A stretch of 64,000 nucleotides of DNA. Source: Microbotryum silenes-acaulis (taxonomy: Eukaryota > Basidiomycota > Microbotryomycetes > Microbotryales > Microbotryaceae). Both the position numbers and the translations under genes were made by a program. This document shows positions 33,117-44,249 of this stretch, in pieces (the first letter of the stretch is position 1; every line of letters starts with the position of its first letter). Below the pieces are notes generated by a model. It was given only the letters and a program-made list of their open reading frames with translations. It was not told the DNA's origin and searched no databases. The DNA is taken from the NCBI GenBank assembly GCA_003665825.1, contig QPFY01000015.1, forward strand, positions 372,001 to 436,000. Reading direction: 5' to 3'.

Positions 33117-34068
33117 TTACCCCTCCTTCGGTATCCCCTGCTCATGCGATATCGGTGCATTATTAGCCTTCCACTCCCAATTCGGTCCCTTCGCTCCCCC
33201 CTGCCGCGCCTCGGCCTCATCCTCGGGCCCTTGCCCATCCCCACCAACCCAAACCTTGCCCTGCTCCCCATCGCCAGAATCCGATTTATAAAACTCCCTC
33301 TTCCAAACCTGTACCTTGTCCTTGATCTGCTCCAACACGTACTCACAAGCGACGAACGCTTCCTTGCGATGAGGGGAGGAAACGGAGATGATGATGCTGG
33401 GGGTGCCGACCGGACAAGGGCCGAGGAGGTGGTAGGCTGCGATCCGGGTCAACTCGATGGGTTCTACTACTCTGGGCGCAGAGGGAGACGTTGTCGAAAC
33501 AGAGTGGGGACTTTGTTCGGTCGGACTGTCGCGCGTACATCCTGCGTGGGGTTCGGAGAAGGGTCGGGGAAGCCGACGAGCGGCTTCGAGTACCGAATGT
33601 AGCGTTTTGAGCGCTAGGGAAGCGTAGCTCTCGTATTCGAGGTGGGTGACCGTTTTATCTGGTCATGATGAGAGAATAGATAAGATGGGTGCGGGTGCGT
33701 GATGAGTTGGTATGGGTTTTCGGGGAGAGGATCAGTCCTCTCTCGACCGGTCTAGGAAAGTGGGGGTCGAGCTTTCAACGGACCTCGGAACGAATCCCTG
33801 GTGTAACCCGTCTGTAGCCATACAATCCGCACGTAAGAGACAACTCGAATCAGCTCGCCAAACACCCAGATTCAGTCTGCCCCTTTTCATCCCAACTGAC
33901 AAAGGTCACCACCGCCCCCGCCTTGGGACTCTTGACCCAATCCTCGATCGTCGGTTGATGCAACGGTTCGTAGGTGAGCACGCCGAGATCACCTTGAACG
34001 GTGGTCGTTCGCCATGATGTTGTTGGGGTAGAGTATTCGGTTGTGGTTGGTGTTATTGCAGTGGCCAT
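33117..34068 (-). CDS. MOCS2: Molybdopterin synthase catalytic subunit (MoaE/MOCS2B)
   Basis: Large subunit of molybdopterin synthase, which puts the dithiolene sulfurs on precursor Z using the thiocarboxylated small subunit. Exons (minus): 34068..33901, 33811..33784 (28 nt), 33658..33117; 245 aa. Signatures: WVKSPKAGAVVTF, TGYTRDSFRG, VTHLEYESYASLALKTL, RIAAYHLLGPCPVGTPSIII, SVSSPHRKEAFVACEYVLE and the catalytic-lysine region VQVWKREFY. Between LHSVLEAARR and the ELTRIAAYHL strand is a low-complexity insertion of about 40 residues, and the C-terminus has a Gly/Glu-rich extension before NWEWKANNAPIS. The gene implies that the organism makes molybdenum cofactor, as needed for nitrate reductase or xanthine dehydrogenase; baker's yeast does not. 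Confidence 0.93.
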
Positions 34069-34497
34069 GGGCGGTGTGCGGGGAGAGCGTGCGAAAGTAA
34101 GCGGGACGATCGATTAGGTAGGCTGAGCGCTGATCAGCGAGGGATGCGATTCGGTGAAAGTTCAAAGCGATCACTTTTTATGGTCCCAGCTCGGCTATCG
34201 CTCGGCAGACTATGCTCTGAGTGGCCACAAAAATTGGGGAAAGTTTGGAACCCAATTTCTGTAGACTTTGCTGGTAAGGATGTACAGGTTATCTGATCCG
34301 AGGGTGGGCTTAGCTCGGGCCCCGGCGCCGCAACGCCCAGGCCTGAACTCGGCCGGAGCCAGTTAGTTGTACGGGAATCACCTTCGTCGGGCTCGGCCGC
34401 CAACCCTTCACTCATCCACAGCTCATTCCTCGGAAACCCGACCGCGATGCCCCCTCCCAACGCGGTCTAACACCCCACATACACCTCTTATCCCGCG
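34069..34497. other. Divergent intergenic region
   Basis: About 430 bp between outward-facing starts of molybdopterin synthase (-) and the next + gene; presumed promoters. No gene seen. Confidence 0.5.
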
Positions 34498-36799
34498 ATG
34501 GGATCCCCGTCATCATCCTCTGCTCTCGACCACTGCGCAGCTCGCTCACCCGAGACAGTCCCCGTCGTCTCAGTACCCGTCGCCTTGCCCGCCGAAGAGG
34601 TCGTCGTCGACGGCTGCTCTCTCGAACCCGCCCCGGGCGCTGTATCTCCCCCTTCCTCTTCCCCACCCACTCATCACCGCGTCACCGCCACGGGCGTCCT
34701 GGCGACGACGACAACGGCTTTGGTGCATAATAGATTGACCCATGCTGCGGGAGGGATGTTGTCCAGTACGCTGACCGGCTTGTTCACGCGTGAGTCGATC
34801 TTGAGTACTTGAGTGCTTCGAGAACCCGACCCACCACCGATTTCGCCGAGGCCCCGACCGCGCGCGCGCGCACGTGAAAGTACGGGAGCCACGGTCTCGG
34901 CCAATCGTTCCTTGGGGCCACGATCAGGTGACCTCCTCTTCTCAATGTGCGATGTTCGCTGGGCAACGATGACCAGGTCATGGGGTCAAGGAGGTGTTTG
35001 TCTTGGCTTTCGGCTTCTGTGGGTGTCGACACTGCCTAGCACGAGGGGGGGGGGTATACTTCCGTCGGGGAACAATGATGGGCAATATCTACGGCGTCGT
35101 TGTCCTACGACGGTGGAGGCTAGTTGCGCAGACTATGTGCGGGTCTTTCATGAGGCTCATTATGCCATTTATCGTGCTCGGGTTTCCTCACCCCACCTCA
35201 TGACCGTACTGAAACTCGACGTGCTGACACCCCGAACGCGCGCTCTCGGCGCTTCGCTTCTCTCTCCCTCCCTCCACAGTCCTTCTCGTTCTCTTCGTAT
35301 ACCGCAAGTCGTTCCTCCTCCCTTTCGGCGGCTCCTCCTCGTCGCGCAATCTCTCTCTAACCGAATACAACACCGAATACAATCGCCACGTCGGAGCGAG
35401 CGGAACCGCATCAGGAAAAGCTCGACCCCATTCCCCAGATGGTTCTTCGACCGGGGAATCCGATGGCACAATGTTCGGCACCGGACCGCAAGCGGCAAGG
35501 AGGAGTCCGAGATCACCACCTCCTCCGGCGAGGTATCCGGTTCGTCGGATCGGGAGTAACAAGCCGACGTTGAGGATCAAGTTGGATCAGGATCAGGTCG
35601 TCGATGAGGAAGGCGAGGTTTATCGATGTATCATCAAGTCCCCTTTACCCGAAGGAAGTCTCAAACCTTGTTTGAGGAGAGCGACGATACCTACACCAAC
35701 CGCAACCGTAATAGCAGAGGAAGGGGAGACCCGACCTTTGCTCTTGGACGTCGCCCTTTCTTCACCGACACTTTCTTCAAACGATGGTCACGAATCCTCC
35801 ACTTCTTCCACCTCTTCATCAACGAGCAAGAAAACCGTCCGACTGATCGAACCCGCTCATTCGGCCTTTGAACTCAACCGACTTCGATCACACTGGGCCT
35901 CATGTGCGACCTCACCTGCTTCCAAAGGGATCGGTGGCTATCGCTCGACGAGGGATATTTACGCCAAAGGGCAAGGAGGGGATCGAAACACGACGGCGGC
36001 GCCTGCGGTCAAATCACCAACGACGAATGCGGGGAGTTATTTGAAGCCTCACGAGGTTCCGGCACCGGGAGAGTTTGACGTTGATGAACAGAACAACTCG
36101 CTGGGATTGGACGTCACGCCTTTGGTGTCGAACTCGGCTCGTGCGGCGAGTACGGGTGCGGGAGGAGGGAGTACTCGACGTCGATTGTCACCTTCTCCCT
36201 CCGGTCGATTCAACAAGGATTCGATACGATCTACCTCTGCAAGATCGGTCTCACCCATCCCGAGTCGATTAGTAGGCAATGGTCCGGCTTATTTGAGGAC
36301 GTCGAGTCCGGCTGGATCACCGGGGATGACGAATCATTCGACGAACGCGTCCGTCGCAGTTGGGGGAGGTGCGAGGTCCGAAAGTCCTGGACGACCAAAG
36401 TGGGTGAGGAAACAGAACTCGGCGTCGATGTTGGGTGAGGCCAACTCGACCAGTAAATCAACTTTATCGAACTCGACCAATCTCTCAACAACAATAACAA
36501 CCTCATCAGGCTCAGGCTCTGGCTCAGGCGCCCGACCGATCCGAACGATCGTTCTCGACGGGTCGGAAGATTCCGAAGGGTACGAGGATTGTTCTGAGGG
36601 CTCGGGTACGACGACACCTGTTTATGGTGGGGTTGGGGGAGTAGGGGCGTCGCCTTTGAGTGGGGGGAAGGCTATGTTGTTGGGGGAGGGTTTGAGGATG
36701 TCGGAATTGATGGGGAAGGTAGGGGAGTTGCCCGGGAAGAGGGAGGGGGGATTGCCGTTGATCTCGGTGGAGGCGCCGGGGAGCCATGTACCGGCTTGA
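34498..36799 (+). CDS. Unrecognised low-complexity membrane protein
   Basis: Not recognised. Two exons, 34498..34789 and 35280..36799, phase-consistent (603 aa) across a long 490-nt intron with a GTGAGT donor and CCACAG acceptor; an unseen small exon inside it is possible. The hydrophobic stretch TGLFT then LLLVLFVYRKSFLLPFGG spans the junction and probably forms one membrane span followed by basic residues. The rest is disordered and rich in Ser, Thr, Gly and Pro, with repeated RSxSP-type motifs that could be kinase sites (SRSxSPxPS), and a recognisable block EVYRCIIKSPLPEGSL. It resembles cell-surface or septal scaffold proteins of fungi in composition only; no function is claimed. Confidence 0.65.
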
Positions 36800-37292
36800 T
36801 CCCTTTCGCTGCCTCGACCCACGTCCTTACGATCCCATCTACCGACCTACCTCTCTCCGGACTAATCTGCAAACCCTGTTCTATATCATTCCATTTTCCC
36901 CATGCTCTTTCGGCTCTCTTTCGGCTCTCTTTCGCCTTACTCATTGTACCAATCCCTTCGCATTTCGCAATACAACCCCCGTCTTATACGTCGTCGCGCT
37001 CTCTCTCTCTCTCTCTCTCCATTCGGTCCCACCTCTTGTTTTAACCCACCCCTCCACTTCTCCCCTCGTTACAATTTGACGACAAATACGATCAGTACAT
37101 TTTTTTTCCCTGTGTAATCAACCTTTCCCCTTCGCTGGGCCCCCTCTGCGCCTGCGACCAGGGTCACCCTCCGTACACTGCGCTTCATCTACGTCCCCAA
37201 ACATTCCACCCCAGCTCCCCAGCTCTTTCCAACAAACCGAGAACAGAAAAAACAAAAAACAAAAAAACAAAAAAACAAAAATCCAGATACTT
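36800..37292. other. Convergent 3' region with CT and CAAAAAA repeats
   Basis: No gene seen. Holds a (CT)n run at about 36999-37020 and an A-rich array of C(A)6-8 units at about 37243-37282, next to the transporter stop codon. Confidence 0.6.
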
Positions 37293-39777
37293 TCATCCAT
37301 CCATCCTCCTCCCCTTCGTACCTCTCCTAACCCTCCCTACGAACCAACCCGCACTCGCGCAACCCAACACCACGAAGCCCCAATCCACGCCGACGAAATG
37401 ACCGTCTAAACGAGTTTTGACGAGGACGTCTAGAGGTGCGTTGAGGAGGCCGACGAGTCCGGATAGGGTCATGGATAGGCCGTAGACAGAACCGAAGTGT
37501 TCGAAGCCGAAGATGAAGACGAAGGAGGAGGAGAGGGCGGTGTCTGGGGGGGAAGGGGGGCTTTCGATCAGGGGCTGTGCGTGAGGGAACGAGATGGGGG
37601 ATTCGGACTTCGTCGGTACTCACACATCAAAGGTCGGAATAGACAAAATATCAGGATACCGGCCAATTGTCCTATATATTCTTTACTCATTCCCAACATA
37701 CCGAAACCTAAACCCATAAGGAACAAGATGATCGGTACTTCGACCCACGGACGATGGTCGAGCAAGTAACCGATCAAAGGAATGCCGAGGAAGCCGACGA
37801 GGGGGAGCAGTAGGGTGAATGTCTTGGAGAGAGAGAGGGTAAGGGAGGGGGATTGGAGGTAGTATAGCAATTGGGAGGTGACGGATTGGATGTAGAAGTT
37901 GATGCGGGCCATCTGAGACGAGGGGAAGAAGGGGGGGGAAGGTGTCAGGGGTCAAACACGAGAGTGTGCTGCGGCAGGCTCTCTCAGCAGAAAAGGGAGA
38001 GGAACGTACATGGATACAAACAAACAGCGTCAAACATACGAACCACCAACTCATAATCTGATCCCGTGCCGAAAGACCATGCAACGAATCATGAAGCTGT
38101 TCCTTCCCCTCCAAGATCGCTTCGCCGGAAGGCAAGTCCTCGGGAGCTCCCGTGCCGAAAGACCATGCAACGAATCATGAAGCTGTTCCTTCCCCTCCAA
38201 GATCGCTTCGCCGGAAGGCAAGTCCTCGGGAGCTCCTAAATGGACGCGGGAGAAGGCCGAAGCGGAGATCTCGAAGGCCGATTCGTGAGGGGTTTCGAGG
38301 CCGGTTTGGAAGGGATCGGAGGAGGGGACGGCGAGGTGGGTCGGGTCGGTAGTGGGTGCTTCGATGTCGGGGGGTAAGGCGATGGCTTGAGGGCGTTGGT
38401 AGATTTCGGGGGGACCGATGAAGACTTGTTCGACGATGACGCTGTTGAAGACTTGAAAATGATCAGTACCGGTAGGTTCCTTCTGCCTGGACCCGAGAAA
38501 CACAGGCTCACATGAAGGGGATAACGGTGTAGAACCAGAAAAACGTGCGCAAGGAAATCCCCCCCTTGACCTTGTCATAAAGAGCTCGATCTAGGCGAGT
38601 ACTCTCAGATCAGTCTAACTCTACCCGAGCGACCAGCGACATTTCTGATGAAGCACTTACACACGACGTAAGGGATCGAACTCGCGTCGAAAGCGCCTGT
38701 CATCCCACTGAGGATCAAGCCTGAATAAGCCGGGAAGGCATTCGAGAGATGGAAAGAAGGCAAAAAGATCAAAGGACCTCCAAGTGCCAAGAAAAGGAAT
38801 CCGAGGACGTAGGTGTCCATCCATGTGGAACGGTAACCGAGTCCGAAGAAGAAGTTGCCGAGGATGAAGAGCGTCGCACCGAGCAGAGAGGTTTTTCGAG
38901 GCCCGAGTTTGTCGAGGGTATAGCCAATTGGCAGGCAGGCGATCTATGGGTATACAAGATTTTCGAGGGTGTGAGTAGATGAACGTCAGATCTTCGAGAC
39001 GTTCGAGAGGCAATATTTGATCTTGCCACGGCCGGGGTGGACACCCGAAGGATTCCGGTTTGGAGACAGGATGCCACGTACATTTGTGACACCAGCACTC
39101 AGAGTGAACATGAAGTTGAGTTTGATGTCCTGAAAGGAAGGGTATTTATGATCTCAGTGCTGAGCTCTATTCGATAATTAAACATCCAGCCTCGGCGCAC
39201 CTGGCCTCCGCACAGGAGCCAGTCACCTGTCGTCGGGTCGGTCGTGCGCTCCCCGGGCTTGCAGTAGTCCGCGTAGACACCTAAATACAAGCGATAGGTG
39301 TAAGTCATGTCATAAATTGACAATCCAAGTACTGTGCGCACCTTCTTGTATAAGCACCGGCTTGAGGGCTGCAGACGGAGAGTCGACGTCACCGTCAATC
39401 CCGTCGGAGTCCGCCAGGAATTGATCATGTGCCGGTGCGACGTGGTACAGCGTGTGAATCGTCAGCAGGTGACCAAGTGCACCACTTGAGCTAACATGCT
39501 TTGCTTACCAGCAAACCCGAAGATCACACCCGCACATGTCAAACTGTTCCACAATCATCCCGATCACAACTTCAGCGATTCGGCAAGCTTAACGTCTATC
39601 GAGTGATAGAGATAGGCGAATGCGATAACGCCGAAGTTATTCCGCCCTCGGCGGCAAAGGCCGCAAAGCACGACGATGATCAAGCTTGTTCGCGAGGGAG
39701 ACGTACCAAAAGAAGATGGCAAAGACGATCTGAGTCAATCGAAGTGCCGTTGAAGGCACAGGGGTAGGCAATGACAT
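37293..39777 (-). CDS. SLC43/Fmp42-like major facilitator transporter, frame broken by 86 bp duplication
   Basis: Twelve-span MFS transporter of the SLC43 (LAT3) / yeast Fmp42 group, probably moving amino acids or related solutes. Ten exons (minus): 39777..39707, 39543..39509, 39368..39342, 39280..39201, 39129..39082, 38943..38661, 38590..38512, 38441..38010, 37912..37624, 37543..37293. Landmarks: CAGVIFGFAALKPVLIQEG, VYADYC, KLNFMFTLSAGVTN, LPIGYTLDKLGPRK (the MFS loop 2-3 motif), FDASSIPYVVYRALYDK, ARINFYIQS, GYLLDHRPW. All junctions agree in phase except within exon 8: a tandem 86 bp duplication (38062-38233) shifts the frame so that a stop appears at 38051-38053, before the last five spans. 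Removing one copy restores phase through to the stop at 37293. Either a natural loss of function or an assembly artefact. Confidence 0.85.
38062..38233. repeat. 86 bp perfect tandem duplication inside transporter exon
   Basis: Two identical copies, 38062-38147 and 38148-38233, with 3 bp (TCC) further identity at the end. Unit length is not a multiple of three. No AG|GT exists in the unit, so splicing cannot remove exactly one copy. Confidence 0.93.
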
Positions 39778-41483
39778 GCTGGGATGTCGTAGATCGGCGG
39801 TAAGAGCCAAGAGCCTGCACGAGAATCGGCGCCGCCTTGATGGCTCTCAATGGCGCGCCAAAGCTAATCTCCGCGTACTCCGTTCGCGAACCTCATCCGT
39901 CTGTCCGACCACTAGGCATGCACAGAACTCCGAGGCATGACAGCTAGGTGATGTCATCGAAGTATATTGAAGACGTGATCTAGTAGGAATCAGACACCTC
40001 AGCATGCGCACCGTCGACGGCCAACCACGGGCATCACTGCACATTCAGTCTCGGAAGAATTGAAACCGCGTTCCCAGACTGGTAAATATCCTGTAACCTG
40101 TAACCATCCAAAGGGCGAAGCCGTGATTGCTCGGCCGGTACCGTACCGTAATTCGGCCGAACGCATAAATCCGAGGCCGATGCCAGCCCCGCGGGACCAT
40201 GGAGATAACCCACAACCTACGGAAGCTTAATTTGGACGAGAGGTGGGAGCGTGGGAGGGTCGCCCAGCCCAGCCGTGCAGCGCAGACCCCTTGGAATCCG
40301 CATCAAGTGACAAGCGCGTGACCCGCTGCGCCCTCGGGGCCAAAGCGCCAAAGGCCGATCGCTGGCCCGGCGCCATTCAGCGGTGCCGTAATTCGCCCAA
40401 GGCCAAAGGGGGGGCCTGGGCTCGGAGTGTCGTACCTGCCTGAAATGTAGCTATTTCTGTGGGCGTGTCATGAAAAAAATTGAAAACTGGTTGTGGACAA
40501 CCCCTTTTTTATTGTTGTGCGCGAGCTTGGATGAGCAATCGGACAACTTTCAGTTGCAGTTAGCATTTGGGACTCGGGGAAACAAGCTTATCACCGCGCA
40601 AGTTGACCCCGCCAGACCCCGCCAGGCACGCGAGCCGCCAAGCGAGTCCGAGGACTCGCGTTCAACATTCGCGTCTCACCTTCACAGTGCCCGTCCCCGA
40701 GCTGAGCCGCGAGCAGCCGCGAGCAGCCTGCGCACGTAGCACAAGCTCTCGTGTGTTCTCCTATCAAGCTTTCTCACCCTCTCGACATAGACCATAATTT
40801 CCTGTACAACAGTGTCCACATCTCGTCCTCCGTCTCGTCGTTCTCCTCGTCGTGAAGCTGCCGCACCCCGTACGTTCCAATCGTCAATCTCACCGGCTGC
40901 TAGCTTCAAAGTGGAAATCAAGTCTCAGCGCCGCAGCCTTCGGGAAATTAACGCGTCTGTTTGCGTGCACATTCCTTGTGGTCAGTCCCATTCGACTGCA
41001 TGTGGTCGGCACTAGAAGGGCATGCTTAGGTACCTATATCGGAATGCAAGAGTGGTGTCGAGTTCGATCCGACGACCGCCCATCGCAGAAATCGTTCGTG
41101 GAGGTTTGCTCATAACCGACCGAACTAGCCAGCCCGATCCGATCCGCGCTGCAGTCGACCATCGTCATCGTTGCATAATGCATCCTTTCTTCGTACCGTT
41201 CCCAGCGATGGCACACCCATCGACGAACGTCGCGAACGAACACTGAAGGATGCTTCCTCTTCTCCCCTTTTCCGTAGCAAAACCGGGCGGCGGCCAACGA
41301 CGACGACGACGACCAGCACCGGCGACGGTTCCTCGCTGCTCGCACGGACACCTCTCCACCCCCTCAACCTGCGTTCGTCGTCGGGTGCGATTCGAGTCGA
41401 CCCTAAGCTCCTTTCGTCGAACGTGCTGCCCTTCTCACTGCTTGCGGCTCCTCCTTCCCCCTCTCACCCTTGCACCGTCAATC
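39778..41483. other. 1.7 kb region upstream of the cold-shock gene
   Basis: Between the divergent starts of the transporter and the cold-shock-domain gene. Pyrimidine-rich near 41440-41480, consistent with a long 5' leader. No supportable gene. Confidence 0.5.
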
Positions 41484-43461
41484 ATGGCTTTCGCTTCGTT
41501 CGATGACATGAACAACGCACTCACTGCCAGTTCCGGCGAACCCCTCCCCGACGGCGCAGCGCCGTCCACAGCACCTGGACACTCCCCCGACGCCTCGTCA
41601 TTGATCACTGGCCAAGCTCCCCTGGGCTGGCCGCCTGCCGCACCCAGCGGCGCCCAGTTTAGCTTTGCCAACTCGGCCCACCCCATCGCTACAGCTCCGG
41701 GTGGTGAAGCCGAATGGGTAGCAGCGGGGACAGCAGGACCGGCAGGAGGTGCGGTCGGGGGCGGCGCCAGAAGGACCGGCGTGACCAAGTTCTTCAACGT
41801 GCTCAAGGTGAGTGCTTCCTCCCCGTCGATCTCGCAAATCCTCCATCGAGAGGACCTTCGAAACTATGGACGACCTATGGAATGAGTCGAGATATAGCGG
41901 TGCTAATCCCGAGACTGGCTCTTTGAACTTTCGCAAGGGGTTCGGCTTCATCTTGGACCACCGAGCAGACGAGCTCGGCGGCGACGAAGGTGAGCGGTCG
42001 CTTGCTGTGCATCTGGTTCACTTCCTTGGCCTGGCATGGGTTGATGGGCCCGATTGCCTTCTGTTTCCACAGTATTTGTACATTATTCCGCCATCGAAGC
42101 AGTGCAGAGCGGCACCGGCGGTTTCAGGTCCTTGCAGGAGGTCAGTCTCGTTCGCTGCCGGCGCGGTCGTGGTCTCGCGCGCGCCCCTCGACGCTTGTCT
42201 CACGTCCGAACACACTAACGCGGACGTCTTGCCACATCGATTGCGATTGTAGGGCGAACTCGTACGTTCCTTTGTCGCGACGACCGGCTAAGATCGAGCT
42301 GTCGTGACTGACCCTATCTCCTCTCACGATTATTTATCCCTCTCTAGGTTGAATACAACATCGTCCGCTCGGGCAAGGGCTTTCAAGCACAGAATGTGAC
42401 GGGACCTGATGGTACGTCTCCTTTCGTCTTGCCCACGACGACGGGGGGAGGTTCCGATGTGTCACAATCTACTCAACGGATTCGAAAAGAAACAGTATGC
42501 TGAGACGCCGACTCCTCTTTTGTAATGTGTGCTAGGATCGCCTTGCGTGGGCTCACCTCCGCAACCGTCCCACAAATCCTCGCCAGCGCGAGATGGCGCC
42601 CGTCGTCAATCCACGAGCGGCACCTCCCATCAGTCCCATCGATCGATGCAGCCGCGCGGTCACTTTTCCAAGTCAAGCGTACATTACGTCGGGCCACAGT
42701 ATTTTTTGCCGGTCCAGGATTCTTACCTCGTCAACATAGGCGGCTATGGCGGCCCCCCATCGACACGGCCACCTCCACATGGAGATCGCCTCGTAGGAGC
42801 GGCAGGCATGGCGGCGCCTCCTTTTAAAGTTGGTGCCCACAATTATCGATTCGTCGAAGTACCCCGGCCCCACCCATCCTCACATCATCAGCCTGGTGGA
42901 TCGGACCCGCAAATGATACTTGCTCAGACTGGCGCCGGCCATGGTCACGACTATGGGTACGGGCCAGCGCCACCGTTCTACTACACCTCCTTTCCGGCGC
43001 AGTACGAGGTGAGCTCAGCTGCGCCTCCGGGCGGCGCAATGGCGTATTACCCTTTGAATGCGCATACCGACGGAGTTGCCATGCCCGGAGGGCCGACACC
43101 GACGCATGTTCCGGCTTCCTTTGGCGTTGCCAAAACGGGTGGGGGTGGTGGTGGTGTTGGTTCATCGGACGAAATGGGTCCTCCCCGCGGTGGAGGCGGA
43201 GGCGGCGGAAATGGCACAGCAGCGGGAGGCAGTTCTCCGGTGGTCACGGGATACGTTTACCCTATCGGTCCTGGCACGGCCTACGCCCCTTCGCCGCCGG
43301 CGTCTCAATCCTTTCAACAACCACCAATTTCGTCAAGAAATGGTACTACAGAATCTTTGGACTCTGCCCCCGATTCTTCCGCGATCCCGCCTCCAGCGAC
43401 GACTTGTGATACCCTCTCTAAACTCTCGAACGAAGCTTCTGCTGGCGCCGTCGCCGCGTGA
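41484..43461 (+). CDS. Cold-shock-domain RNA-binding protein, with 9-nt micro-exon
   Basis: Nucleic-acid-binding protein with one cold-shock domain and a long disordered tail. Exons 41484..41807, 41938..41989, 42073..42140, 42253..42261, 42348..42411, 42536..43461; 480 aa. The domain spans residues about 100-180: GVTKFFNVLK, then GFGFILDHR (RNP1-like), EVFVHYSAIEA (RNP2-like), GFRSLQE and GELVEYNIVRSGKGFQAQNVTGP. The residues GEL come from a 9-nt exon flanked by GT-AG introns of 112 and 86 nt. The tail is rich in Gly, Pro, His and Ser with poly-Gly runs, typical of RNA granule or phase-separating proteins (inference). Likely roles are mRNA binding and translation control; specific targets unknown. 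Confidence 0.88.
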
Positions 43462-44249
43462 GGTATCAACATCTCTGCACCAACGAACGAAGCGAAATGA
43501 GGCCGCCGCCGTCACACACTTCGGAAAAGGGAGAATATGGCGTTATTTGTCCGTAGGGGTCCCCGTGTGGAAATGTGAATGGGGTGGTTGGTTTTTTGTA
43601 GAAGGATGTGGGGTTGGGTATTGTGTAGAGAGGGTCGAGAGTGGTTATGTTGCCAGACTTATCATGGACACGCTACTTGGAACACGAAGAAGGCCTAAAC
43701 TTGTTGCTTCATGTGTTGGCCTGGTTCGGGGCATTGGGGACCCGTGCGTAAGCTGGAGGCGATTTAAGAAAATGGATTAGAGGAGCCACGGGCAGGTCAT
43801 GGATCCGAGTGATCATGCACAGGCTCCGCTTCTCCAAATAACTGGAACTGATCTGTTTTGGGACGCCTGAGTCAAGATTCTTCTTGCTAGTTTGTCGTCT
43901 CGAGCTGCTCCGTCTGCTCAGGGGGTAGTTTTACTTCCTGAGTCAGGAGGCTGCTTCAGCGTTTCGGTTTTGAGCACAGGATCGCACACACTTTGCGATG
44001 CCACCGAAAGAGTTTTTAAAACCAAAGCCTCACACCAGAAGCAGACTCTAGCACCGGCCATGGCCAGAGTTCTGATTTGTATCTACGAGTGGGAACCCGT
44101 TGAATTAAAGGGAGGATGAAATTCAAGTAACAGGGGAATTGAACCGTATACATGATTTCAGCAGGGGTAGGGAGAAGAAGAAACGTAGTACAGCAAAAAA
44201 AAACCTCTCCATTCATCACTCTGAGAACACTGCGAAATACTGGGGTTGG
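43462..44249. other. Downstream region of the cold-shock gene
   Basis: Gene 3' UTR at the left, then sequence leading into the decayed helicase. No gene seen. Confidence 0.45.
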
